This document shows positions 28,004 through 36,410 of a stretch of DNA of 64,000 bases, piece after piece. The DNA is taken from NCBI RefSeq assembly GCF_024124825.1, contig NZ_JAMXSS010000001.1:4066-68065 (forward strand), read 5' to 3'. Source of the stretch: Arthrobacter sp. H16F315. GTDB taxonomy: Bacteria; Actinomycetota; Actinomycetes; Actinomycetales; Micrococcaceae. The notes beneath the pieces were generated by a model. The model worked only from the letters and a program-made list of their open reading frames with translations. It did not search any database and had not been told where the DNA came from. Made by a program: the position numbers and the translations under genes. The stretch's first letter is position 1. Every line of letters begins with the position of its first letter.

Positions 28004-29098
28004 ATGAATGCAAATTCCAAATCACGACGGATCGGAGTGCTGCCGGGGGACGGCATCGGACCCGAAATTGTAGAGGCAGCTGTCGATGTGCTGAAACTCG
28101 TATCGGAACAGCAGGACCTCGGCCTCGAATTCGAAACGGGTCTGCTGGGCGGCTGCGCCATCGAAGAGAAAGGGACTCCGCTCCCGGAGGACACAATCCG
28201 GATATGCAAGGACAGCGAAGCCGTCCTTGTCGGAGCCGTGGGTGGACCAAAATGGGACCAACTCCCTGATGACCAGAATCCGGGCCCAGGCGGGCTGCTC
28301 CGACTCCGCCGGGACTTCAATCTCTTCGCTAACCTGCGCCCCGGCATCTCATATCTGCCGGACCAGCTCCGCGTTGGCAGCGAACCTGTCGACATCATGC
28401 TGGTCAGGGAGGCAGTCGGGGGTGCCTACTTCTCTCCCCGAAAGGGACGCGAAGAAATCGATGGTGAGCTCACAGCATTCGACACCATGGAATACACGGC
28501 CACGCAGATCAGAGACATCGTGCGCGTAGCAGCACAACTGGCCCGGTCACGGGGAGGCCGGCTGACCTCGGTGGACAAAGCGAACGTGCTGGAGTCATCC
28601 CGTCTGTGGCGGGAGGTTGCCATCGAGACTCTCCAGGAGTTTCCGGACGTGGAAGTAGAGCACTTGTACGTCGACAACTGCGCCATGCAGCTCATCCTGC
28701 GCCCATCAACCTTTGACGTCATTGTCACGGAAAACCTCTTCGGTGACATTCTCAGCGACGAAATCGCCGGGATCGTAGGTTCCCTGGGACTGATGCCATC
28801 CGGCAGCCTGCGCCACGACAGGTGGGGCCTGTACGAACCGGTTCACGGGTCTGCACCGGGCATTGCGGGTCTCGGCATCGCCAATCCAACGGCGACCATT
28901 TTGTCCGCGGCTATGCTCCTGCGTCATTCACTTGGTCTTGCGGAAGCAGCCGCGGCCATTGAAAACGCCTGCATCGAAGTCATGAGCTCTGGCGTGAGAA
29001 CGGCAGACCTAGCGATCCGGGATACCGAGCCGGTATCGACCAGCGAATTTGCCAAGGCAGTCTGTCAGGCCCTCGACCGCAAAGGCAGCCTGCCCTAG
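28004..29098 (+). CDS. LeuB/DmlA-like decarboxylating beta-hydroxyacid dehydrogenase
   Basis: 364 residues from ATG 28004 (AAAGAAGG upstream; an earlier ATG at 27968 is less likely). It carries the family motifs VLPGDGIGPE, GAVGGPKWD, FANLRP, EAVGGAYF with Tyr142, DKANVLE with Lys192, NLFGDILSDE and EPVHGSAPGIAG. The family includes 3-isopropylmalate, D-malate and tartrate dehydrogenases. Since LeuC- and LeuD-like genes follow in a catabolic setting, oxidation of D-malate or an alkylmalate to a keto acid plus CO2 is the best guess, but substrate residues do not prove it. It may equally be a leucine-pathway enzyme copy. Confidence 0.9.
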   Translation: MNANSKSRRIGVLPGDGIGPEIVEAAVDVLKLVSEQQDLGLEFETGLLGGCAIEEKGTPLPEDTIRICKDSEAVLVGAVGGPKWDQLPDDQNPGPGGLLRLRRDFNLFANLRPGISYLPDQLRVGSEPVDIMLVREAVGGAYFSPRKGREEIDGELTAFDTMEYTATQIRDIVRVAAQLARSRGGRLTSVDKANVLESSRLWREVAIETLQEFPDVEVEHLYVDNCAMQLILRPSTFDVIVTENLFGDILSDEIAGIVGSLGLMPSGSLRHDRWGLYEPVHGSAPGIAGLGIANPTATILSAAMLLRHSLGLAEAAAAIENACIEVMSSGVRTADLAIRDTEPVSTSEFAKAVCQALDRKGSLP

Positions 29099-29238
29099 CG
29101 GGGCGTCCCGCACGCCAGACAGCTCGTACTCCGCGTCGGTTCGCCCCTCACACGCTCCAGCTTGGTAATAGGGGTCTTGGGGCAGGGCCAGCGATTCGTT
29201 GGGCAGCCTTCTCCGGTCGCCCTGGAGAAGTGGCGGTG

Positions 29239-29259
29239 TTCACAACTGCCCGTTGTGAA
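29239..29259. promoter_or_regulatory. Palindrome TTCACAAC-N5-GTTGTGAA upstream of the LeuC-like gene
   Basis: A perfect 8-bp inverted repeat with a 5-bp centre in the 428-bp gap before the LeuC-like gene. The size and symmetry suit a dimeric repressor operator (for example GntR or LysR type) or a leader hairpin. No regulator can be assigned. Confidence 0.4.
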
Positions 29260-29309
29260 TTGCCTCCAATGAGTGTTTCTCTTCGCTCCGGGCTGTGAAT
29301 AGTGTCGAA

Positions 29310-29520
29310 GTTATGAGAACCCCGTCACATTGTGGCGGGTGATGAATCAGCCGCAACGAGGCGGCATGAAGGCCAGGAGAGTACCTAAGATGAGAAGCGC
29401 TATGGCGACAAGGCCCTGCAAATGCCGCGCCGCCCTGGACGGTGATGACTTTGGTCAGTTGCAAGCCCGGCAACGGAGGCATGAGGCCGATGTGCAGGGC
29501 GAGTCTCCAGTCCGGGCGCT
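29310..29520 (-). pseudogene. Possible relic of a transporter C-terminus
   Basis: On the minus strand, frames joined by a one-base shift near 29415 read a start-less fragment ending in VITVQGGAAFAGLVAIALL and ILGTLLAFMPPRCG before a stop: one strong membrane helix with a short tail, like the last helix of a secondary transporter. No upstream part exists because the LeuC-like gene begins there. Probably debris from an earlier arrangement; it could be chance. Confidence 0.25.
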
Positions 29521-29526
29521 CAGGTC

Positions 29527-30909
29527 ATGACCGGGACGATGTTCGAGAAGATTCTCGACAAGCACCGCGTGGCCGGCAGCGGGGAAGTTCCTGACCGGTT
29601 GTACGTTGACCTTCATCTCGTTCATGATCTGAGCCCGCAGGCTTTCGCCGGCCTGCGCAGCAAGGGCCGCTCCGTTCGCCGAACAGACCTCACCTTGGCC
29701 ACCGCGGACCACGGCGTCAGCACGAGAGGACTCGGAGGTCCGGGAACTGCCCTTACGAACCAGCTGCAGGCCCTCCAAGGGAACTGCAAGGACTTCGGAA
29801 TTCCGCTGTATGGCATGGGATCAGCTGGCCAGGGCATCGTTCACGTCATCGCACCGGAACTGGGCCTGACCCAACCCGGAATGGTGATTGCCTGCGGGGA
29901 CAGCCACACGCCCACGCACGGCGCCCTGGGGGCATTGGGATTCGGTATCGGAACCAGCGATGTTGAGCATGTTCTCGCGACTCAATGCCTGGTGATGCCG
30001 GAGCTGAAGTCGATGCGGGTAAACCTTACCGGGGCACTGCCGGATGGCGTGACGGGGAAGGACCTGGCGCTTGCACTCGTGGCGCACTTCAACGCGGGCG
30101 ACGCCCGCGGCCATGTCATCGAGTTCCAGGGTGAGGCTGTAGCTCAGTTGACCGTCGAGGAAAGACTGACGCTCTGCAACCTGAGCGCGGAGATGGGCGC
30201 CCGGGCAGCTCTCATTTCCCCGGATGAGAGGACCCTGGCCTACCTGAAGGGCCGCCGCCACGCACCTAAAGGGGACCTGTGGGACCAGGCAGTCATGGAG
30301 TGGATGCGGACGGCCAGCGATATCGATGCTGTTTTCGACACCGAAGTCGATTTCGATGTCAGTCGCTGCCTGCCTACCGTGACGTGGGGTACCACGCCTG
30401 CGATGAGCGTCGGGGTCAACGGACGCGTCCCGCATCCCGAGGAGACCAACAATCCCGAAGCCGCCCGCAGGGCCCTGCTGTACATGGGCCTCGCGGGCGG
30501 AGAAAAGATCTCCGACATTGGCATTGATGTTGTCTTCATTGGCTCCTGCGCTAATGGACGCCTCGGTGACCTGCGTGCCGCCGCCAATGTGCTGGAAGGG
30601 CGGCACATCGCCCAAGGAGTGCGGGGACTGGTGGTGCCGGGGTCGCGGGCCGTAAAGCTCGCTGCCGAGGCCGAAGGGCTGGACCGTGTATTCATGGAGG
30701 CGGGATTCGAGTGGCGTGAACCCGGATGCTCGATGTGTCTGGGCATGAACGATGACATTCTTGGTCCGGGTCAACGGTGTGCCGCCACGAGTAATCGGAA
30801 CTTCGAAGGCCGCCAGGGCCCCGGCGGCCGGACCCACCTCGTCTCACCGCGGATCGCGGCTGCGACGGCTCTTTCAGGGCGCATTGCCGATGTTGAGCGT
30901 GCAGCATGA
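29527..30909 (+). CDS. LeuC-like large subunit of an aconitase-family hydratase/isomerase
   Basis: 460 residues from ATG 29527. GDSHTPTHGA, the cluster cysteines Cys341 (IGSCANGR), Cys401 and Cys404 (GCSMCLGMN), and TSNRNFEGRQG are all present, so a 4Fe-4S dehydratase is expected. The family includes isopropylmalate isomerase, maleate/citraconate hydratase and 2,3-dimethylmaleate hydratase. In this setting, hydration of maleate or an alkylmaleate to the (R)-malate that the LeuB-like enzyme could oxidise is plausible. It overlaps the small-subunit gene by 4 bp. Confidence 0.93.
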   Translation: MTGTMFEKILDKHRVAGSGEVPDRLYVDLHLVHDLSPQAFAGLRSKGRSVRRTDLTLATADHGVSTRGLGGPGTALTNQLQALQGNCKDFGIPLYGMGSAGQGIVHVIAPELGLTQPGMVIACGDSHTPTHGALGALGFGIGTSDVEHVLATQCLVMPELKSMRVNLTGALPDGVTGKDLALALVAHFNAGDARGHVIEFQGEAVAQLTVEERLTLCNLSAEMGARAALISPDERTLAYLKGRRHAPKGDLWDQAVMEWMRTASDIDAVFDTEVDFDVSRCLPTVTWGTTPAMSVGVNGRVPHPEETNNPEAARRALLYMGLAGGEKISDIGIDVVFIGSCANGRLGDLRAAANVLEGRHIAQGVRGLVVPGSRAVKLAAEAEGLDRVFMEAGFEWREPGCSMCLGMNDDILGPGQRCAATSNRNFEGRQGPGGRTHLVSPRIAAATALSGRIADVERAA

Positions 30910-31643
30910 TGCGCACCACGATCGCCGGACGGATGGTCCCGCTGGACCGTGACGGCGTGGACACGGACACGATGATGCCACAGGAATTCCTCAAGGGAAC
31001 CGACATGGAAGGATTCGGCAAAGCCGTCTTTCATCACTGGCGCCAGTCCGGCCAAATCCCTTTGGACGATCCGGTCCGGGCCGGTGCCCGCGTCCTGGTC
31101 GCCGGCCGGAATTTCGGAATCGGATCCTCGCGAGAGCATGCGGTGTGGGGCTTGGCGCAATGGGGCTTCGAAGCGGTGGTCGCCGTCGAATTCGGCGACA
31201 TCTTCGCCAGCAATTGCGTCAAGAACGGGATCGCCCCCATCGCGGTGCGGGAAGAAGAGTGCCGGGACCTCCGCCAGCTCACCGAGTCAGATCCGCTCGC
31301 ACCAGTGACCATCGACCTGTGGGGATGCCGCCTGTGGGCCGCCGGCATATCGGCTTCCTTCACCCTGGCACCGATTATCCAGAGGATGCTGATTGAAGGC
31401 CTGGACGAAATAGCCCTGACAGAGACCCTGCTCGACTCGATCGAAGCATACGAGCGAGATCGGCCGCCTTGGGAGCCCACAACTTCAGCTCTAGAGCGAG
31501 GCCCCGAGAACCCAGGGATGAAAACAAGGGTGCCTCTGCAGGGTCTGCCCGGCACGCCCCTGCCAGCCGGACGGCCGGAGCGAAGCGGCACTAATCATGC
31601 GGCGCCAACCGCCACCAAGAAACGAAACTCAGAGGAGCAGTAA
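30906..31643 (+). CDS. LeuD-like small subunit, with an extended C-terminus
   Basis: 245 residues, ATG 30906 within ATGATG, overlapping the large subunit. The swivel-domain motifs are clear: PLDRDGVDTDTMMPQEFLKG, FGIGSSREHAVWGL, and FASNCVKNGIAPI. Normal small subunits end near residue 200; about 45 extra Pro/Arg/Thr-rich residues follow residue 200 here, with no recognisable fold. The stop overlaps the next ATG (TAATG). Confidence 0.92.
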   Translation: MMRTTIAGRMVPLDRDGVDTDTMMPQEFLKGTDMEGFGKAVFHHWRQSGQIPLDDPVRAGARVLVAGRNFGIGSSREHAVWGLAQWGFEAVVAVEFGDIFASNCVKNGIAPIAVREEECRDLRQLTESDPLAPVTIDLWGCRLWAAGISASFTLAPIIQRMLIEGLDEIALTETLLDSIEAYERDRPPWEPTTSALERGPENPGMKTRVPLQGLPGTPLPAGRPERSGTNHAAPTATKKRNSEEQ

Positions 31644-32388
31644 TGGTCAACGTTGTGAGCAGCAGGGCAATCGTGGTGGGGTACTTATTCCCTCAACGAA
31701 CACAGTCGTCGAACACGACTATTCAATAATGCGGCCCGAGGGCGTGACCTTTCACTACAGCCGCTGCTATGTCGAAGAACCGGACCTCTCCACCGACCAG
31801 GGCGTGCAGGACTTCATCGACGCCCTGGGCCAAGCCAACGACGTCGCCATCCGCAACGTCCTGACGTGCAAGCCCTCCTTCATCACCATGGGCATGTCAG
31901 GGGAGACGTTCTGGGGCGGAGCGGAAGGCAATGAGGCGTTCGAAAAGCAGATCTCGACAACGGCAGGGCTTCCCATCAGCACAGGCGCCAGCGCCGTCCG
32001 CGCGGCTCTTGAGGCGTACGGCGCCAAGAAACTGGCCTTCGTCAGCCCGTATCCGCCCATAGTCAACGAACACGTGATCCGCTATTTCAACGACCACGGC
32101 TACGAAGTAACGGCCGATCACGGACTCGGTATTCAGTCCGCAACTGCCATTGCCGAGGTCACCGAAGACACACTGGCCAAGGTGCTGCTGGAACTGAACG
32201 AAAGTAACCCGGACGTAATCGTCCAGGCCGGAACGAATCTGTCGATGGTCCGGCTCGCCGCGGCCGCCGAACGCTTCCTCGGCAAACCCGTCATCGCCAT
32301 CAACACCGCCTGCGTATGGCACACACTCCGTCAACTGGGCATCAATGACCAGTACAGCGGATTCGGCTCACTGCTTAGCGACCACTAA
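31643..32388 (+). CDS. Maleate isomerase/AMDase-like Asp-Glu racemase-superfamily enzyme, frameshifted at 31678-31681
   Basis: ATG 31643 overlaps the LeuD-like stop. The frame breaks at GGGG 31678-31681; a fifth G gives VVGVLIPSTNTVVEHDY and a 248-residue protein. Family marks: PSTNTVVE near the N-terminus with the substrate-binding Asn, ITMGMSGETFWGG, then GKPVIAINTACVWHTLR, where a catalytic Cys is expected. Maleate cis-trans isomerase makes fumarate from maleate; arylmalonate decarboxylase is related. With the amidases and LeuCD-like proteins, maleate or an alkyl derivative is the likely substrate. Confidence 0.85.
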
Positions 32389-32432
32389 TCCTCCCGTCCA
32401 CACCGAATTATCAGAACAACGAGGTTATTGAC

Positions 32433-34472
32433 ATGACCGACATCCTGGAAGAAAACAGGTCCTCGCTCTCGGCTGTCTGGCAGCCGATCCAAATCGGGCC
32501 GATGCGCCTTAAGCACAGGGTCATCGTGCCGGCCCGCATCCTCAACTGGGCGCCGGACAACATCCTGAGCGACCGGCACCTGAATCACTACAAGCACCTG
32601 GCCGAAGGCGGCACGGCGATGATCGTGACCGAACAACACGCCGCCTACCCGACGGCCAAAGGTTCCTTCCACAACGGGTGCACGGCCTGGGAAGAACGAG
32701 CCATCCCCGGCTTCCGGAAAATGGCGGAAATCCTCCACGCCCACGACGTGCGCGGAGTCGTCCAGCTCTACGGCACAGGCGTGCACGACAAGGGCACCAT
32801 GCTCGTCGATGAATGGAAGCCTCTGTGGGGCGTGTCGGAACTGCCCTCGGTCGCGCACAGCGAATCGCCCCTGGTCATGGGCCAGGCAGAGATTGACGTC
32901 ATCATCGACGGATACGCCAAGTCAGCGGAGAACGTGCGCGAAGCAGGTCTTGACGGCGTGGAAATCCACGCCGCCCACGGCTACCTCCTGTGCCAGTTCC
33001 TCAGCCGCGTGTACAACAACCGCACCGACCAATACGGCGGATCCATCGAAAACCGGTGCCGCCTGATCGTCCAGATCGGCCAGGAAATCCGCCGCCGGGT
33101 AGGTAACGACCTCGCGATGGGAATCCGACTCTCCTATGACGAGTTCATCGGACCGGCCGGAATCACCCCCGACGAGGCCGACGAATACGTCAAACTGCTC
33201 GTCGGCACAGGACTGTTTGACTACTTCAGCATCAGCGCAGGCAACTACTACACCCTCGACCAGACGGTCGCGCCCCAGGAACAAGAGGACGGCCACCTTG
33301 TGCCGTTTGCCCGGCGCGCAAAGGAGCTCATCGGTGAACGCGCAGCGGTGTTTACCGTCGGGCGTTTCCGCGACCTGCACCTTGCCGAAGAGGTCCTCAA
33401 ATCCGGAGCAGCGGACATCGTCGCAATCGGCCGCGGCCAGCTTGCCGACCCGGAACTGATAAAGAAGACCCGCGAGGGACGCGAGCACGAGATCATCAAA
33501 TGCACAGGCGTGAACGAGTGCGTCGGCAGACTTTGGGACGGCGCGGAAGTCATGTGCATGATGAACCCGGTCACCGGCCGGGAAGGACGCTGGGGCACAC
33601 TTGACCGCGTCGCCCCCGCGGACGCCAAGCGCGTCCTCGTCGTCGGCGGCGGACCCGCCGGAATGAAGGTCGCCTCCGTGGCCGCCCAGCGAGGCCACCT
33701 GGTCACACTGGTGGAGCGGGATAACAAACTCGGTGGTCACCTGAACCTGCTGGGCTCCTTGCCCAATCAGGAGGGCTTCAACATCGCCACCGACGACCTC
33801 GTCCGGGCAGTGAACAACGCCGGCGTCGACGTCAAGCTCAACACGAACGCCGACCTGGCCTTCATCAACGGCTTCGCACCCGATGAAGTCTTCATCGCCG
33901 AGGGCGCCAGCTTCGCAGACTCGGGCATGAGCCTGTGGACCCCCGGACTGGAACAGCTTCCCGGAGCGGAAGGCCCCTCGGTCTCAGCCATCGACGTCGC
34001 CGTCCGCAAAGTACAGGCGGACGGGCCGAAATCGCTCGGTGACCGGGTAGTGATTGTCGACGAGTCCAGTACCACCATGCCCTTGGCCCTGGCCGAGGTA
34101 CTTGCCGCCGCCGGAGCCAAGGTTACGATCATCACTCCGCAGCTCATGGTGGGTCACGACGTGCTCAAACGCGGCGAATTCACCTGGCGTCTGCCTGCCC
34201 TGGCCAGCAATGGAGTGGAAATGATCGCCCAGCGGGTCGTGCAATCCTTCGACGGCACCAATCTGTTGACATCTGATATGTGGACCCGGCAGGAACATGT
34301 CATCGAAAACGTCTCCGCGGTCATCCTGTCCATCTACCGGAAGTCCAGCACTGCTCTGTTCAGTTCGCTCGCCGACGCGCCCTACCCGGTAAGGCGCATT
34401 GGAGACGGCCTCGCGCCCCGCAAGATGCAGGCCATCATCTATGAAGCCGAAGAAGCGGCACGCTCCATCTGA
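32433..34472 (+). CDS. Old-yellow-enzyme-family oxidoreductase (TMADH/2,4-dienoyl-CoA reductase type), one cluster Cys missing
   Basis: 679 residues, ATG 32433. An N-terminal FMN TIM barrel (residues 15-350; GVEIHAAHGYLLCQFLS, NRTDQYGGS, ADIVAIGRGQLADP) is followed by a 4Fe-4S segment and a C-terminal FAD/NAD(P) domain (VLVVGGGPAGMKVA near residue 397). Relatives bind the cluster with four cysteines (CxxCxxC...C). Here Cys357, Cys363 and Cys375 are present, but residue 360 is Val (CTGVNEC). Electron transfer between the flavins may therefore be altered. The substrate is unknown; enoates, amines and N-heterocyclic intermediates are all used by the family. Confidence 0.9.
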   Translation: MTDILEENRSSLSAVWQPIQIGPMRLKHRVIVPARILNWAPDNILSDRHLNHYKHLAEGGTAMIVTEQHAAYPTAKGSFHNGCTAWEERAIPGFRKMAEILHAHDVRGVVQLYGTGVHDKGTMLVDEWKPLWGVSELPSVAHSESPLVMGQAEIDVIIDGYAKSAENVREAGLDGVEIHAAHGYLLCQFLSRVYNNRTDQYGGSIENRCRLIVQIGQEIRRRVGNDLAMGIRLSYDEFIGPAGITPDEADEYVKLLVGTGLFDYFSISAGNYYTLDQTVAPQEQEDGHLVPFARRAKELIGERAAVFTVGRFRDLHLAEEVLKSGAADIVAIGRGQLADPELIKKTREGREHEIIKCTGVNECVGRLWDGAEVMCMMNPVTGREGRWGTLDRVAPADAKRVLVVGGGPAGMKVASVAAQRGHLVTLVERDNKLGGHLNLLGSLPNQEGFNIATDDLVRAVNNAGVDVKLNTNADLAFINGFAPDEVFIAEGASFADSGMSLWTPGLEQLPGAEGPSVSAIDVAVRKVQADGPKSLGDRVVIVDESSTTMPLALAEVLAAAGAKVTIITPQLMVGHDVLKRGEFTWRLPALASNGVEMIAQRVVQSFDGTNLLTSDMWTRQEHVIENVSAVILSIYRKSSTALFSSLADAPYPVRRIGDGLAPRKMQAIIYEAEEAARSI

Positions 34473-34498
34473 GCGATTCCGCAGGCGCAGCTCGAGAG

Positions 34499-34533
34499 TC
34501 AGCATGGGCGCAGACGACCCGCGCCCATGCTGA
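34499..34533. terminator. Hairpin terminator after the oxidoreductase gene
   Basis: Stem TCAGCATGGGCG / CGCCCATGCTGA (12 bp, perfect) around an 11-nt loop, 27 bp after the oxidoreductase stop and 126 bp before the LysR gene. No long T run, but position and stability fit an operon end. Confidence 0.65.
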
Positions 34534-34659
34534 GTTATTGGAGGTAACTTTGCCCCGCGCTTCAGACTGCGGGATGATCCATAACAGCGACCTCGACCGC
34601 GTTGCACATCCTCTATCCGGCCAATGCATCCGCTGACCGCACGCTTAAGGAGGCGGCCT

Positions 34660-35604
34660 ATGGAGATCCGACACCTTCGCGCGTTCGTTGCGGTCGCGGA
34701 GGACCTGAATTTCACCCGGGCAGCCAGCCGCCTCTTTCTCGCCCAGCAAGCCCTCAGCAGCCAGATCCGGCAGCTGGAGGACGAGGTCGGAACCCGCCTC
34801 TTTGACCGGACGACACGGAAAGTCGAACTTACCACCGCGGGCGAAGTCTTCTATTCCCGGGCCACCAGGATTCTCGAAGCCATCGAGGAAGCCAAAGCCG
34901 TCGCACGAAATGCCGGACTGGGGGACGGCGGGCACCTACACCTCGCCTACTCGCACTCACTCGGCATCGAATGCCTTCCACAGATTCTCGACGAATTGCA
35001 CGTCCAAGCACCACAGGTCAACATCACCGCCGCGGTCACGTTAGCGGATCAGGCAATCTCCGGGCTCGCACGAGGGCAGTTCGACCTCGTCCTCGTGCGC
35101 AGCCCGATCCTTCCGGCCTCCATTGAGTCAGTTCTGCTCAGACGAGAAGTCCTCGGCGTGATTCTCAGCGCCAAGCATCCGGCAGCCGCCGACACCGAAA
35201 TTCACGTCGATCGGCTCGCCGAAACAACGATAGTGATGTGGCCCCGCGGACATTCACCCGGATACGCCGACCTCGTGTTGGGGGCATTCCCTGCGCACGA
35301 CACCGCCGGCCGGGTCCGTGTTTACGAAACCTTCACACATGGCGGCTTCCTCGATGACCGTAGGTCCCTGGAGGAAATGCAGTCCGGCAGGGCATTCCAA
35401 GTGGCGTTCGAAACCCAGTACCAGCCCCTCCCTGAAGGTTTTGTGTGGCGCCCGCTCAAACCCGAGCTATATGTGCCCGTTGAACTGCTCCACCGCGAGG
35501 GCCCGCTGACCCCTGCACAGCGCACTTTCATCGAAATCGCGCGCGAAGTGTCCCGCCTCAACGGATGGCTGGATCACGAGAGCGTCCCTCCGTCCCGGGA
35601 TTGA
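34660..35604 (+). CDS. LysR-family transcriptional regulator
   Basis: 314 residues from ATG 34660, with a near-perfect AAGGAGG 6 bp upstream, preferred over an ATG at 34624. The N-terminal winged helix MEIRHLRAFVAVAEDLNFTR, AASRLFLAQQALSSQIRQLE is diagnostic; the rest is a periplasmic-binding-like effector domain. It lies between the hydratase/oxidoreductase genes and the second amidase/lyase pair, in the same direction, and is the obvious candidate regulator of the cluster. Confidence 0.92.
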   Translation: MEIRHLRAFVAVAEDLNFTRAASRLFLAQQALSSQIRQLEDEVGTRLFDRTTRKVELTTAGEVFYSRATRILEAIEEAKAVARNAGLGDGGHLHLAYSHSLGIECLPQILDELHVQAPQVNITAAVTLADQAISGLARGQFDLVLVRSPILPASIESVLLRREVLGVILSAKHPAAADTEIHVDRLAETTIVMWPRGHSPGYADLVLGAFPAHDTAGRVRVYETFTHGGFLDDRRSLEEMQSGRAFQVAFETQYQPLPEGFVWRPLKPELYVPVELLHREGPLTPAQRTFIEIAREVSRLNGWLDHESVPPSRD

Positions 35605-35717
35605 CAAACTCTGCAGGTCAAAAGACTCAAACGGATGTTTCCCATGGACGAATTTCGGTCATAGCGTTTTTCGTAGATCGGTCTGTCGTTCCAAAACATA
35701 AGGTGGTGAGCCAACAC

Positions 35718-36365
35718 ATGACAAAAGCCACGCTTGCCCAGTCAGAGGCGTCCAAGAACCCGGTCTCCATGGGCCACTTCGGTAGGGAGCTGGGCCCCGG
35801 CCGGAACTACGCCGTAGTTGTGGTGGACTTCCAAAACGGATTCACTGATCCTGCCAGCCCTCTCGGCGCAGACCTGTCAGCCGAGTTGGCTGAGACCCGA
35901 CGACTGCTCAACGTTGCCCGGATGGCCGGCAGACCCATCATCTTCACCGCCGTCGCCTACGAGCCAGACGGGTCAGACGTTGGCCTGTGGGGTTTGAAAG
36001 CGCCCAAGATAGCAACGCTGGTCCTCGGCAGCCAAGACGCCGCACTCGACGAACGACTGGGCCGCCGTGATGACGAACCCCTGATGATCAAGAAGGGCGC
36101 TTCTGCCTGCTTCGGCACCAACCTCGTGTCCCTGCTCACCCAGGAAGGAATCGACAGCGTTGTCCTCGTCGGGACCTCGACGAGCGGATGCGTCAGGGCC
36201 ACCGCCGTGGATCTCTTCCAGTACGGGCTACGCGTATTCATCCCCGCCCAGGCAGTCGGAGACCGTGATCCCGAAACACACCGCTCATCACTGCAGGACA
36301 TGAACCTCAAATACGCAGACGTAATCAGTGTTGACGTCGCAGCCAACTACCTCACCAGGCACTGA
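35718..36365 (+). CDS. Isochorismatase-fold amidase, second copy
   Basis: 215 residues from ATG 35718. Catalytic triad visible: Asp37 (VVVVDFQNGF), Lys125 (MIKKGASACFGT) and Cys158 (GTSTSGCVRATAVD). It is about the size of maleamate amidase and N-carbamoylsarcosine amidase and shares the STSGCVRATA loop with the frameshifted copy at 27228. If that copy is truly broken, this one could supply the activity. Followed after 45 bp by the lyase gene. Confidence 0.9.
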   Translation: MTKATLAQSEASKNPVSMGHFGRELGPGRNYAVVVVDFQNGFTDPASPLGADLSAELAETRRLLNVARMAGRPIIFTAVAYEPDGSDVGLWGLKAPKIATLVLGSQDAALDERLGRRDDEPLMIKKGASACFGTNLVSLLTQEGIDSVVLVGTSTSGCVRATAVDLFQYGLRVFIPAQAVGDRDPETHRSSLQDMNLKYADVISVDVAANYLTRH

Positions 36366-36410
36366 CCGAAGCGATCCGGCGGACCTGAGCCAAGACAACT
36401 GGAGACCCGC

